64,000 nucleotides of DNA from Sphingopyxis sp. HIX (GCF_001468285.1 NZ_LNSB01000021.1:1-64000), one strand, 5' to 3'. Shown: positions 18,477 through 28,820, numbered from the stretch's first letter. The notes: a model not told the origin generated them from the sequence alone. Made by a program: numbers and translations.

Positions 18477-20084
18477 ATGTCCGCGCCACCCTTCCTGCCG
18501 ATCCCGCCGCATCGCTTTCACAAGGGGTTGCTGCGGCAAGAGGCGACCGGCCCTCCGATGCCCTCCGACAACGAGGTCGACGCTACGATTGCGGCGATCG
18601 TCGAAGGGCGGATCGGCGGCTATTTCTGGCAGCCGTTGCCGCCGGATATCCGGACATGGCTGGGCAAACGTGACGACGCGCTGGTCGCTGTAACCTGCAC
18701 CGACCCCACGCGCCTGCCGCGTCTGATAGAAGCAGCCGGGGGAGGGGCTTCGGTCCTCCTCGTCTGCCCCCACCCATCGGATGCCGCAGCGATCCGCTTC
18801 GACGGCCAGGCCGACCCCTGGCCGCTGCTCGATCGCGTGACCCGCGTCTATTGCGACACCCCCGGCGAGACCTTCGCCACGCTCGCGGCGCTCGCTGGAA
18901 AACCGCTGATCCAAGTCGAAGCCGATGGATCGCAGCAACCGGTAGAGGGACACGCACAGCGGGTGATCGCCAAGCTGTGCCGCGACTATCGCGCCTATTC
19001 GCCCTATGACGGCAGCCCATGGCCGCTCGGCGACCTGCTCGCCTATCTCGCGCTCTGGCGAGCCACGGTCGAGCGAACGCGCGGCATTGATGCCCTGTTC
19101 GGCATATCGCACTGGAAACGCCGCCGCATTCGCCAGTTCCTCCTGGGATCGCCCGATGCGGTATTTCGCTCGCGTCCAGCCACGCCTGGAGCCGTCGCCG
19201 CCTGGCCCTCGCGCGCCGACCTCCCCGCGCTGGAGGCGGCTTATGGCCGCGAACGCGTGTCCCGCATCGAGGACGGCTTTATCCGCTCGGCGGGGCTCGG
19301 CGCCGCGCTCGTCCAGCCCTGCTCGATCATAGTCGATCGCCGCGGCATCTATTACGACCCCGACCGGCCGAGCGATCTCGAGCATCTGCTGCAGCACGCC
19401 GAATTCGACGACCGCCTGCTCAAGCGCGCCGCCGACCTGATCGCCGCGATCTGCGCGCACGGCACGACCAAATATAATCTTCGCGGCGCGGCGGTGAGCT
19501 TGCCCGAGGGGCCGCCGCGGATCCTGATCGCCGGGCAGGTCGCCGACGACCTCTCGATCACCGCGGGCGGCGGCGCGATGGACTTCGCCGCGATCGCCGC
19601 GATGGTCCGCGCGCAGGACCCCGGCGCCACGATCGTCTACAAGCCGCACCCCGACGTCGTCGCCGGGCTGCGTCGCGGCGAATGGCGCGCGCCGGAGATC
19701 GCCGCGAACGTCGACCTGATCGTGACCGACGGCGACACCAGCGACCTGCTCGAACAGGTCGATGTGGTGCATGTCCGCTCGTCGCTGCTGGGCTTCGAGG
19801 CGCTGCTCCGCGGCAAGCAGGTCGTGGTCCACGGCCGCCCCTTCTACGCCGGCTGGGGCCTCACGCGCGACAGCCTCGGTTTCGAGCGGCGGGGGCGGCC
19901 GCTGACGCTCGAACAACTGGTCGCCGCGACGCTGATCCTTTATGCGCTCTACGTCGATCCGGACCGCGGGCTGCCCTGTTCGCCCGAGCATCTGCTCGCG
20001 GCGCTCGCCGCCGCGCCGCCGCGTTCGGCCTTGCGGAGCCTCTTCGCACGGCTCGTCGCAATGCCACGAGCCTGGAACAATTGA
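18477..20084 (+). CDS. kpsC: Capsule beta-Kdo transferase, short KpsC-like
   Basis: 535 residues. Residues ~215-520 form one complete KpsC module: FGISHWKRRRIRQFL, RIEDGFIRSAGLG, GIYYDPDRPSDLE, ILIAGQVADDLS, VYKPHPDVVAGLR, VRSSLLGFEALLRGKQVV and PFYAGWGLT. E. coli KpsC (~675 residues) has two such modules; here residues 1-200 resemble only a degenerate C-terminal lobe of a first module (YCDTPGETFATLAALAGKPL) without its catalytic lobe. KpsC extends the poly-Kdo linker. It follows kpsD by 10 bp. Confidence 0.86.
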   Translation: MSAPPFLPIPPHRFHKGLLRQEATGPPMPSDNEVDATIAAIVEGRIGGYFWQPLPPDIRTWLGKRDDALVAVTCTDPTRLPRLIEAAGGGASVLLVCPHPSDAAAIRFDGQADPWPLLDRVTRVYCDTPGETFATLAALAGKPLIQVEADGSQQPVEGHAQRVIAKLCRDYRAYSPYDGSPWPLGDLLAYLALWRATVERTRGIDALFGISHWKRRRIRQFLLGSPDAVFRSRPATPGAVAAWPSRADLPALEAAYGRERVSRIEDGFIRSAGLGAALVQPCSIIVDRRGIYYDPDRPSDLEHLLQHAEFDDRLLKRAADLIAAICAHGTTKYNLRGAAVSLPEGPPRILIAGQVADDLSITAGGGAMDFAAIAAMVRAQDPGATIVYKPHPDVVAGLRRGEWRAPEIAANVDLIVTDGDTSDLLEQVDVVHVRSSLLGFEALLRGKQVVVHGRPFYAGWGLTRDSLGFERRGRPLTLEQLVAATLILYALYVDPDRGLPCSPEHLLAALAAAPPRSALRSLFARLVAMPRAWNN

Positions 20085-20134
20085 CGCTAGTATCGACAGC
20101 TATTGTCCGATAAAGGGCAGGATAAGAGGGGTTT

Positions 20135-20983
20135 ATGGCCGCGGCCGAATATTATGACATCTGGCGGCTGCTGAGCTACCCGCGTTCCGACAACGAAGCC
20201 GATATTCGCGGGCTCTGCCGCTCGCACTATCTCGGCGACCATGATGCGCTGTGCCGCGTGCTCGGGCGCTACAAGATGTTCGTCGACACCCGCGACATCG
20301 GCATCGCCAGCCATCTGATGATGGACGGCTTCTGGGAAATGTGGGTGACCGAGGCGATGATGCGCAGCGTCCGGCGCGGGTCGGTCGTGCTCGATGTCGG
20401 CGCCAATCTCGGCTATTTCACGCTGCTCCTCGCCGACCTCACCGGCCCCGAGGGCCGCGTCCTGTCGTTCGAGCCCAACCCGCTGCTCGCGGGGCTGCTC
20501 GACAAGAGCCTGCAGGTGAACGGCTTCGCGGGCTTCACCGACCTCCACCGCCTCGCGCTCGGCGCGGGCGAATCCGAACTGCGGCTCGAGGTGCAGGACA
20601 GCTCGCCCGGCGGGGGCCGCATCCTGCTGCCTGGAGCCGGACGGTCGGGCAACACCACGTCCGAAACCGTCGTGCCCGTGCGCCGCCTCGACACGATCGA
20701 GCACGCGCTCGCCGCCGAATTCATCAAGATCGACGTCGAGGGTTTCGAGCAGCAGGTCTGGCACGGCATGACCGGCATCCTGAAGCAGCAGCGCCCGCTG
20801 ACGATCTTCATGGAATTCACCGTCCAGCGCTACGACGACCCGCGCGGCTTCCTCGACGAGGTCCTCGCCTACGGCTTCTCGCTCGAGATCGTGCACCCGG
20901 TCGAAGGCATCCGCCCGATCGCGCGCGAGGACATCTTCGCGATGCCGCACAATATCGATCATATGCTGGTGTTCCGGCGGTGA
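20135..20983 (+). CDS. FkbM-family SAM-dependent methyltransferase
   Basis: 282 residues. The SAM-binding loop is VVLDVGANLGYFTLLLADL with the acidic residue after the next strand in VLSFEPNP. The FkbM-specific FIKIDVEGFEQQVWHGM follows. Such enzymes O-methylate sugars or other hydroxyls and are frequent in capsule and exopolysaccharide clusters. The likely substrate is a capsule sugar (inference from position after kpsC). The gene starts 50 bp downstream of kpsC in the same direction. Confidence 0.86.
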   Translation: MAAAEYYDIWRLLSYPRSDNEADIRGLCRSHYLGDHDALCRVLGRYKMFVDTRDIGIASHLMMDGFWEMWVTEAMMRSVRRGSVVLDVGANLGYFTLLLADLTGPEGRVLSFEPNPLLAGLLDKSLQVNGFAGFTDLHRLALGAGESELRLEVQDSSPGGGRILLPGAGRSGNTTSETVVPVRRLDTIEHALAAEFIKIDVEGFEQQVWHGMTGILKQQRPLTIFMEFTVQRYDDPRGFLDEVLAYGFSLEIVHPVEGIRPIAREDIFAMPHNIDHMLVFRR

Positions 20984-21036
20984 CCGCCGAACGTGCACCT
21001 CCGTCAGATTTATGAGCTAGGACAGGGTTTTCAACG

Positions 21037-24000
21037 ATGTCGATCATCCCCACGATCAACCGCCCCACGACCAGCCCGGGCTTTACCGAGGAAGTGGATT
21101 TCGCAGGCGGTCTGACTGTCGCGAATGGCGAAATCCGCTATTATCGCGGCGATGACATCCGCTTCTATTGGTCCAATGACCAGTGGGTGTACGACATCGT
21201 CAACGCCGGCACGGTCTGGGCCTATTCCTCGGCCAATGTGTCGGGCACCATCGTCGGTTTCTACATCGACCGGATCGTGAATTCGGGCACCATCGGCGCC
21301 GAAATCGACATCGGCAACGCCGTGGCCGTCACGGTGGGCGCGCGCGGCAGCCTGCTGGAAAACACCGGGACGATCTATGCCGCATCGCGCGGCGGGCAAG
21401 CCACGGCGGTCGATCATTGGGGATGGCCGACCTTCATCAATTCGGGCCTCATTGCCGCCTGGTCGTCGCCCGACGGCGAGGTCAATGCATCGAGCGCGGT
21501 CGGCATCAAGGCGGTCAATGGCGGGATGCTGCACAACCGGGCCGGCGGCGAAATCCTCGTCGAAGGATCGAATGCGACCGCCGTCAATTTCGGCCGGGGC
21601 CGGGTGCCGGCCGAGCATGACGGGCCCGAGATATTGAACGACGGCCGGATCGAGGCGGCGTCCCATCCGGGCGGAAACCCCTCGGTCGGCATCGCAGCGG
21701 CGCATCTTGGCGTCGAGCATATGCAGATCGTGAACAACGGCTTGATCCGCGCCGACGTCGCCATTCGCGGCGGATCGGCGACATGGCCCTACAGCCCCGC
21801 GGACGAAGTTGTCGAAAATTCGGCCACGGGCCGGATATTCGGCGATATCGAACTCGACCTGGGCAACGACCGGCTGGTGAATGCGGGGCAGTGGACCGGC
21901 GATTTCTTCGGTGGCGAAGGCCATGATCATTTCGACACCCGCGCCGGCGTGTGGACGGGTTATGCCGACATGGGTTGGGGCAACGACGAATTTCTCGGGT
22001 CCACGGGCAACGATCGCGTCGTCGGTGGCCGCGGTTCGGACCAGCTTTCCGGCGGCGACGGCAACGACCTGCTCGTCGGCGGGGTGGGCAATGACCGGAT
22101 CGTCGGGGGCGCGGGCAATGATAGCCTGTACGGCGAGTATGACGACGACCTGCTGATCACGTCCGGCGGCGACAAGGTCTATGGAGGTGCGGGCAACGAC
22201 CGCATCGAACTCGGCGACCTCGGCTTTGCCCTAATCGACGGCGAGGGCGGCAAGGACCGGCTGGTGCTCCCGGGCCTCGCTGGCACCGTCGACATTATGT
22301 CGATCGTCAACAGCGGCCGCGTCCTGTCGATCGATGAAGTGGAACTCGTCGCCGGCCGCGCCGCGACGATCGCTGCCGGGGATTTCGGCCCGCTGAACAA
22401 CCTCCTGCAGATTTTCGGCGCGCCCGGCAGCGATCTTGTCCTGACCGGGAATTGGACTTTCGTTTCGGAGCGCGACTTCGACGGGACGCTCTTTGCCGTC
22501 TATTCGGCTGGCAACGGCCGCGTGCTCTGGGTCCAGGCCGGCGTCGACGTCACGATCACCTCGACCGTTCCGGCCGACCGCATAGGCATTCAGCCCGTCG
22601 CGGGCGGGGCGCCGGCGCCCGATTTGGCATCGGACCCGGATATCGATCCCAGTTCCAACATCTTCGAGAATATATCGGTGACCATCACCTCCGATATGGT
22701 CATCGATCGCGACGAAATCTGGAGTTCGTCCCGCATTTTCAGCTTTGGCAGCGATCTGACCATCACCAACCATGGCCTGATCCGGCAGGCCGGTCTGGTG
22801 ATCGAGAATCTTTCGGTCTTCATCAACCATGGAACGGTGTCGATCATCGACGATGGTGCAGGCGGCGGGCGCGGTTATGCTGCCAATGCGCACGGCGCGC
22901 TGGCGAATTACGGGTCGATCGTTGTTGAGTCGGTGGGCGGCGGGGTCGTCGGCGTCCAGGTGACCGATAGTTTCACGAGGCAGGGCGACGATTTTATCAA
23001 CGAAGGCCGCATCGTCGCCTCGACCGGCAACGGCACGTCGGTCGGGGGCTATTATACGGGCACCCATCAGAGCACGGGCCGCAACGCCGGGCTGATCGAG
23101 GCGCGGGGCTCTAGCGATGTGATGGCGCTCTATCTCTCCGGCGTGGCCGAGTTCGGGAACAGTGGGCAGATTTACGCATCGCTGACGTCCCCCGGCACCG
23201 GCTCGGGCCGGGCCCTGCATATTCTGGCGAGCCACTTCGCCGGCACCCACATCACGAACAGCGGGGCGATCGCTGGGCCGACCGCCGTTTTCGTCGAACA
23301 GGCGCCGGGTGGCTGGGTCGTCCTCGATAATAGCGCCACAGGTCAGATCGCCGGTGAAGTGCGGTTGGGCAGCGCGGGCGACACCCTGACCAACCGCGGT
23401 TCCATCGTCGGAAGCGTCTATCTCGGCGACGGTGACGATCGGTTCGAAAACATTGGCGGGACGCAGCAGGGCGGGGTGTTCGGCGGCGTGGGGAACGACA
23501 TATATGTCGTCGATACCCAGAACATCCTTCTCTACGAAAGCCAGGGCGAAGGCAACGACAGCGTCACCGCGTCGGCCAGCTATTATCTCTTCGACAATAT
23601 CGAAAACCTCATATTGTCCGGTTCGGCCGGCAACTTCGGCGTCGGCAATGCGCTGGCGAACACCATCATCGGCAACGCCGGGTCGAACCTGCTGCTCGGC
23701 GGCGGCGGCGACGACGTCATCCGCGGCGGTGGCGGCGTCGACAGCCTGTTCGGCGAAAGCGGGGCCGACCAGCTGTTCGGCGAGGCCGGGGTCGATTATC
23801 TCGTCGGCGGGATCGGCAACGACATCCTCGACGGCGGCGCCGATGCCGATGCGCTCTATGGCGAGGACGGCGACGACACGCTGATCGGCGGCACGGGTTT
23901 CTTCACCGACATCCTCGTCGGCGGGATCGGCAATGACATTCTTCGCGGCAATTCCGGCCTCGGCGACTATGACCTGATGGACGGCGGCGCGGGCAACGAC

Positions 24001-24648
24001 ACTTATTATGTCGACACCCCCGACGACCTGACCTTCGAGGCTGCGGGCGGCGGCACCGACACCGTCTATGCCAACATCAACGGCGCGGGCTATTATCTCT
24101 ACGCCAATGTCGAGAACCTGATACTCGAGGGCAATACGCCCTTCGGCGTCGGCAATGAGCTCGCGAACCGGCTCACCGGCAACGCGATCGGCAATTACCT
24201 GCTCGGCGGCGCAGGTAACGACACGCTGAATGGCAAGGCGGGCAATGACGTGCTCTTCGGCGAGGGCGGGGCGGACACTTTCGTCTTCGAGCGCGGCACC
24301 GGCGGCGACGTGATCGGCGATTTTGCGCGCGGCACCGACAAGATCGACCTGTCGGCGTTCGGCTTCGCGAATTTCGCCGCGGTCCAGGCGGGCTTCAGCC
24401 AGGTCGGCGCCAATGGCGCGATCAACCTCGGCAACGGCGACTTCATCGTGCTCCACAATGTCACGATGAGCCAGCTGGCGCAGGGCGATTTCATCCTGAC
24501 GGCCTCGGCGCCGAAGATCGAGGATCTCGCCGAAGCGGCGAAGATCGCCGAGGCGTCGGCGGTCGACGCGGGGGGCCCGGCGCTCGACTGGCTGCCCGAT
24601 CACTGGATGCCGCACTATCGGACGGACTTTCATCTGGGTTTCGCCTGA
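21037..24648 (+). CDS. RTX protein with N-x-G-x-I beta-helix regions, T1SS substrate
   Basis: 1203 residues, no Sec signal peptide. Residues ~40-290 and ~540-790 consist of short Asn/Gly/Ile repeats (VNSGTIGAE, NTGTIYA, NHGLIRQA, NAGLIEARG, NSGQIYA), the pattern of parallel beta-helix passenger regions. RTX nonapeptides (GGxGxDxLx) occupy ~300-400 and ~800-1090 and would bind calcium outside the cell. The C-terminal ~115 residues, ending WMPHYRTDFHLGFA, match the uncleaved type I secretion region of the third RTX protein. Likely a surface or matrix protein; it starts 53 bp after the FkbM gene. Confidence 0.88.
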   Translation: MSIIPTINRPTTSPGFTEEVDFAGGLTVANGEIRYYRGDDIRFYWSNDQWVYDIVNAGTVWAYSSANVSGTIVGFYIDRIVNSGTIGAEIDIGNAVAVTVGARGSLLENTGTIYAASRGGQATAVDHWGWPTFINSGLIAAWSSPDGEVNASSAVGIKAVNGGMLHNRAGGEILVEGSNATAVNFGRGRVPAEHDGPEILNDGRIEAASHPGGNPSVGIAAAHLGVEHMQIVNNGLIRADVAIRGGSATWPYSPADEVVENSATGRIFGDIELDLGNDRLVNAGQWTGDFFGGEGHDHFDTRAGVWTGYADMGWGNDEFLGSTGNDRVVGGRGSDQLSGGDGNDLLVGGVGNDRIVGGAGNDSLYGEYDDDLLITSGGDKVYGGAGNDRIELGDLGFALIDGEGGKDRLVLPGLAGTVDIMSIVNSGRVLSIDEVELVAGRAATIAAGDFGPLNNLLQIFGAPGSDLVLTGNWTFVSERDFDGTLFAVYSAGNGRVLWVQAGVDVTITSTVPADRIGIQPVAGGAPAPDLASDPDIDPSSNIFENISVTITSDMVIDRDEIWSSSRIFSFGSDLTITNHGLIRQAGLVIENLSVFINHGTVSIIDDGAGGGRGYAANAHGALANYGSIVVESVGGGVVGVQVTDSFTRQGDDFINEGRIVASTGNGTSVGGYYTGTHQSTGRNAGLIEARGSSDVMALYLSGVAEFGNSGQIYASLTSPGTGSGRALHILASHFAGTHITNSGAIAGPTAVFVEQAPGGWVVLDNSATGQIAGEVRLGSAGDTLTNRGSIVGSVYLGDGDDRFENIGGTQQGGVFGGVGNDIYVVDTQNILLYESQGEGNDSVTASASYYLFDNIENLILSGSAGNFGVGNALANTIIGNAGSNLLLGGGGDDVIRGGGGVDSLFGESGADQLFGEAGVDYLVGGIGNDILDGGADADALYGEDGDDTLIGGTGFFTDILVGGIGNDILRGNSGLGDYDLMDGGAGNDTYYVDTPDDLTFEAAGGGTDTVYANINGAGYYLYANVENLILEGNTPFGVGNELANRLTGNAIGNYLLGGAGNDTLNGKAGNDVLFGEGGADTFVFERGTGGDVIGDFARGTDKIDLSAFGFANFAAVQAGFSQVGANGAINLGNGDFIVLHNVTMSQLAQGDFILTASAPKIEDLAEAAKIAEASAVDAGGPALDWLPDHWMPHYRTDFHLGFA
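24235..24503 (+). repeat. Long near-identical repeat, copy 1 (RTX C-terminal module)
   Basis: This segment, encoding the last RTX turn and the secretion region of the first RTX protein, is almost base-for-base the same as 31396-31664 in the third RTX gene. By eye only about ten differences occur over ~270 bp, mostly silent. Similarity extends more weakly upstream through the RTX tract. Confidence 0.85.
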
Positions 24649-24710
24649 ACCGGCGCGGGCGGGCATTTTGAGGACAGGGGAATGCGGGCGACCGCATGGG
24701 GGGAGCGGAC

Positions 24711-27700
24711 ATGGCGGCAGACGATAGCGTGGAACTGACCCAGTTGGTGGTGAGCGGGGCATCCGACATCGCGTTCAGTCCCGACGGCTCGCGTATCTAC
24801 GTTGCCCGGCAGAACGGCACGGTGGTGGTGTTCGATGCGGCGACCGGCAATCAGCTCCAATCCTGGTCGGTGGGCGGCAGCCTTGGCGCGATGAGCGTGT
24901 CCGAAGATGGCGCTTTCCTGCTGATGCTGGCGGCCAACGGCGCCATCGTCCACCGCGTCGCCACGGCGACAGGGGCTGTGACCAATTATGCCGTTCCCTC
25001 GGGATTGGTGGCATTCGATATCGAAACGACCGATGGCACGCATGCGATCGTTACGTTCAACGTTCCTCCTGCAGCGAGTAGCGGCGTTGCGCGAACTCTC
25101 GACTTTTCCACGGGTGCTTTTGCCGATCTACCGCTGCCCGAATTCGGCGGCCCCGCTTATTTGACGGAATCCGGCCGCTACATCCTCGTCGCCACATCGG
25201 GTATCAGCAATGGCCCCTTGGCCGTTTATGACGGTGCGACCGATCAGATCGTGGCAAATGGCAATAATTATCAGCCGGGCGTCTTCAACGGCTTCAATTT
25301 CGGTATCCAAGCGATCAGCGACGCGCGGGGGCTGATCGCCCAATTCAGCACGCGTTCGGCGATCAATGTCTACGATCTTGCGGTCGGCGCGGTGCGAACG
25401 ATCGAGGGTATGGCCGAATTCGTGGATGCTTTGGCATTCGATTCCACCGGTTCCATCCTGTATATTCATGCGGTCGACAGCGGTGAGATCATCGCGCTGG
25501 AAACGACCGGCTTTACCGTCATCGACCGTTTCCAGGTCGACGTCAGCGTCTGGAACAGCGGGAATGGCACCCGGGGCGCGCAACTCCACATCAGCCCCGA
25601 TGACAAGCATTTGGTCTATCGCGATCCGAGTTCGGGCCAGGTGACCTACATCGATCTCAGCGTGCGCGACGATATCGTGAACGGCACCACGGGCGCCGAT
25701 GCGCTCGACGGGGGCAAGGGTGACGACATCTATCTGGTCGACCATCTCGGCGACACGGTGACCGAACGCGCCTTTCAGGGCAACGACCGCGTCAACGCTA
25801 CGGTCGATTTCCACCTCGGCGCCGGTTCGGCGGTCGAAACCATCGCCGCCGCCGATCTCGCCGCGACGACGCCGCTCGCGCTGTCGGGCAACGAACTCGC
25901 GAACCTCATCCTCGGCAACGCCGGCAACAACCGGCTCGCCGGCGGCGGGGGCGATGACCGGATCGAGGGCGGCGCGGGCAACGACCGGCTCGATGGCGGC
26001 GCCGGCATCGACGTGATGATCGGCGGCAGCGGCGACGACGTCTATATCGTCGACCGCGAGGGCGACCAGGTGATCGACAGCGCGGGCTTCGATACCGTCG
26101 AGGCCAGCATCACCTACACCCTCGGCGCGGGGATCGAGAATCTGGTGCTGACCGGTAACAGCAGGCTCGACGGCATCGGGAACGAACTGGCCAACATCAT
26201 AAGCGGCAACAACGCCGGCGGCATGCTGTCGGGCGGGCTCGGCAACGATCGTCTGATGGGCGGTATCGGCAACGACTTTCTCGATGGCGGCGACGGCGAC
26301 GACACGCTGTTGGGCCGGGGCGGGCACGACACGCTCGTGGGCGGTGCAGGCGCCGATACGCTGACCTCGATCGGCACCAGCGCGCTCATGGCGTCGCATC
26401 TCTACAACGGCTTCGAGAATCTCGACACGCTGGCCGAGGCCGATACGCTGATCGGCGGCCCCGGGGCCGAGTTGTTCTGGGCCGGTTTCAATGACAGCGT
26501 CGACGGCGGCGCCGGCGGCGAAAACACGCTCAGCCTCAATCTCCAGGGCTCCGCCACAGGCGTGCGAATCGATTTTCGACCGCTGACGACGGGCGGGACG
26601 GTCGCCAATGGCACCGGCACGATCCGCTCGATCACCGGGCTCAGCACGATCATCGGCAGCCAGGGCAACGACCAGATCACCGGTATTTCAAGCGCCGCGA
26701 TCTCCCCCTTCTCGGGGCTCACCCTCGACGGCCGCGACGGCAACGACCTGCTCGTCGGCGGAGACGGGGGCGACAGGCTGCTGGGCGGATCCGGCGCGGA
26801 CACGTTGCGCGGCGGCGACGGGAGCGACTCCATCTTCGCCGCGGGCGAGGATTATGACCCCGCAATCACCGATACCTTCCGCGATGCGCTGTACGGCGAG
26901 GGCGGCGACGACGTGCTGTCGGCGGGACGCGGCGACACCGTCGACGGCGGCGAGGGGATCGACAGCCTGTTCCTCAACCTCGCCAATGCCACCGCGGGCG
27001 TCACCCTCGATATCGCCGACCTCGCGACCGCGACCGGCGTGACGCTGTTCACCGGCACCATCCGCAATATCGAGGTCATCACCGGCCTGATCCTCCCCAA
27101 TGCGGGCAATATGGTCAATCTGGCGGGCCAGGCGGGCGAATCGAGCCTGCCCATCTTCGGCGGCACGGCGCGCGACGTCCTGATCGGCTCCGGTTTCCGC
27201 GACCAGTTCTACGGCGGCGACGGCGACGACGAACTGCGCAGCGGCGCGGGGAACGACTATGTCGAGGGCGGGGCGGGCAACGACCTGCTCGCCGGCGGCG
27301 CCGGGCGCGACAGCCTGTTCGGCGGCTCCGGGATCGACACCGTCAGCTACGACGACGCCGCCAGCGCGGTCACCATCTCGCTCCTGTCGAACTACGCGAC
27401 CGATTTCGCGAACAATGTCGATGCCTTGAACTCGATCGAAAATGCGGTCGGCAGCCGCTTCGCCGACAGCATCACCGGCGACAATGTCTCCAACGATCTC
27501 CACGGCGGCGAAGGCGACGACACCATCGACGGCCGCGGCGGATCCGACAATATCTTCGGCGACGCCGGCAACGACATACTCACCGGCGGGCTCGGCAGCG
27601 ATGTCATCGACGGCGGCATCGGCGCCGACCGCATGTACGGCGGGCAGAACAACGACAGCTACCGCGTCGACGACAGCGCCGACCTGATCTTCGAAAATGC

Positions 27701-28820
27701 CGACGAGGGCGTCGACAGCGTCATCGCCTCGGCCAGCCATTATCTGTTCGCGAATGTCGAGCATCTCGAACTCGCGGCGGGGGCGGGCGACCTGTTCGGG
27801 GTCGGCAACGCGCTCGGCAACATGATCAGGGGCAACGAGGGATCGAACCTGCTGCTCGGCGGCGGCGGCGAGGATGTGCTGCGCGGCGGCGGCGGGGTCG
27901 ACAGCCTGTTCGGCGAAAGCGGCGCCGATCATCTGTTCGGCGACGCCGGGATCGACTATCTGGTCGGCGGGATCGGCAACGACGTCCTCGATGGCGGTGC
28001 CGACGCCGACTCGCTCTATGGCGAGGACGGCGACGACACGCTGATCGGCGGCGACGGTTTCGTCACCGACATCCTCGTCGGCGGCGCGGGCAGCGACATA
28101 TTGCGCGGCAATTCAGGGCTCGGCGACTATGATTTGATGGACGGCGGCGCCGGCGACGACCATTATTATGTCGATACGCCCGACGACCTGACTTTCGAGG
28201 CGGTCGGCGGCGGAACCGACACCGTCTATGCCAATATCACCGGCGCCGGCTATTATCTTTATGCCAACACCGAAAATCTGGTGCTCGAGGGCAATACCCC
28301 CTTCGGCGTCGGCAATGCGCTCGACAACCGGATCACGGGGAACGCCGCGAATAATTACCTGCTCGGCGGCGGGGGCAACGACACGCTCAGCGGCATGGGC
28401 GGGAACGACGTGCTGTTCGGCGAAGCCGGCGCCGATATCTTCGTCTTCGGGCGGAATAATGGCGCCGATGTCATCGGCGACTTCCAGCGCGGCTCGGACC
28501 GGATCGACCTGTCGGCCTATGCCGCCTCGAACAACCCCGGCGCCGCGGCCATATTCGAATCGCTGCGGATGAACTTCCGCCAGGTCGGCGCCGACGGCGC
28601 GATCGACCTCGGCGGCGGAAACCTGATCGTCCTCCACAATGTGACGATGAACGAGCTCACCGTCGACGATTTCATCCTGACCCCGGTCCCGCCCGCGGTA
28701 CCGAAACTCGCCGCCATACAGGATCATGATTTCGTTTCGCCGCAGGGCGGGCCGGATTTCGTAGACGGCTTCGCTTCGTCGCGCTTCGGTTCGTCTTTCG
28801 ACCATCTCGCTTGGTTCTGA
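24711..28820 (+). CDS. RTX protein with N-terminal beta-propeller-like domain, T1SS substrate
   Basis: About 1369 residues. Residues 1-320 carry YVTN/WD-like strands: DIAFSPDGSRIYVARQNGTVVVFDAATG, and later LAFDSTGSILYIHAVDSGEIIALET and HISPDDKHLVYR. From ~325 on there are many GGxGNDxL calcium-binding repeats in several blocks. The last ~300 residues repeat the module of the flanking RTX proteins (LGDYDLMDGGAG, DTPDDLTFEA, NTPFGVGN). The start is taken at ATG 24711, preceded by GGGGGAG at good spacing; ATG 24696 is the alternative. Function unknown; adhesion is plausible. Confidence 0.87.
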   Translation: MAADDSVELTQLVVSGASDIAFSPDGSRIYVARQNGTVVVFDAATGNQLQSWSVGGSLGAMSVSEDGAFLLMLAANGAIVHRVATATGAVTNYAVPSGLVAFDIETTDGTHAIVTFNVPPAASSGVARTLDFSTGAFADLPLPEFGGPAYLTESGRYILVATSGISNGPLAVYDGATDQIVANGNNYQPGVFNGFNFGIQAISDARGLIAQFSTRSAINVYDLAVGAVRTIEGMAEFVDALAFDSTGSILYIHAVDSGEIIALETTGFTVIDRFQVDVSVWNSGNGTRGAQLHISPDDKHLVYRDPSSGQVTYIDLSVRDDIVNGTTGADALDGGKGDDIYLVDHLGDTVTERAFQGNDRVNATVDFHLGAGSAVETIAAADLAATTPLALSGNELANLILGNAGNNRLAGGGGDDRIEGGAGNDRLDGGAGIDVMIGGSGDDVYIVDREGDQVIDSAGFDTVEASITYTLGAGIENLVLTGNSRLDGIGNELANIISGNNAGGMLSGGLGNDRLMGGIGNDFLDGGDGDDTLLGRGGHDTLVGGAGADTLTSIGTSALMASHLYNGFENLDTLAEADTLIGGPGAELFWAGFNDSVDGGAGGENTLSLNLQGSATGVRIDFRPLTTGGTVANGTGTIRSITGLSTIIGSQGNDQITGISSAAISPFSGLTLDGRDGNDLLVGGDGGDRLLGGSGADTLRGGDGSDSIFAAGEDYDPAITDTFRDALYGEGGDDVLSAGRGDTVDGGEGIDSLFLNLANATAGVTLDIADLATATGVTLFTGTIRNIEVITGLILPNAGNMVNLAGQAGESSLPIFGGTARDVLIGSGFRDQFYGGDGDDELRSGAGNDYVEGGAGNDLLAGGAGRDSLFGGSGIDTVSYDDAASAVTISLLSNYATDFANNVDALNSIENAVGSRFADSITGDNVSNDLHGGEGDDTIDGRGGSDNIFGDAGNDILTGGLGSDVIDGGIGADRMYGGQNNDSYRVDDSADLIFENADEGVDSVIASASHYLFANVEHLELAAGAGDLFGVGNALGNMIRGNEGSNLLLGGGGEDVLRGGGGVDSLFGESGADHLFGDAGIDYLVGGIGNDVLDGGADADSLYGEDGDDTLIGGDGFVTDILVGGAGSDILRGNSGLGDYDLMDGGAGDDHYYVDTPDDLTFEAVGGGTDTVYANITGAGYYLYANTENLVLEGNTPFGVGNALDNRITGNAANNYLLGGGGNDTLSGMGGNDVLFGEAGADIFVFGRNNGADVIGDFQRGSDRIDLSAYAASNNPGAAAIFESLRMNFRQVGADGAIDLGGGNLIVLHNVTMNELTVDDFILTPVPPAVPKLAAIQDHDFVSPQGGPDFVDGFASSRFGSSFDHLAWF

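Noticed and set aside
23660-24300. Tandem GGCGGC...GACGAC units resembling a CRISPR or satellite array
   Set aside because: They encode in-frame RTX nonapeptides with variable codons; there are no unique spacers and no cas genes.
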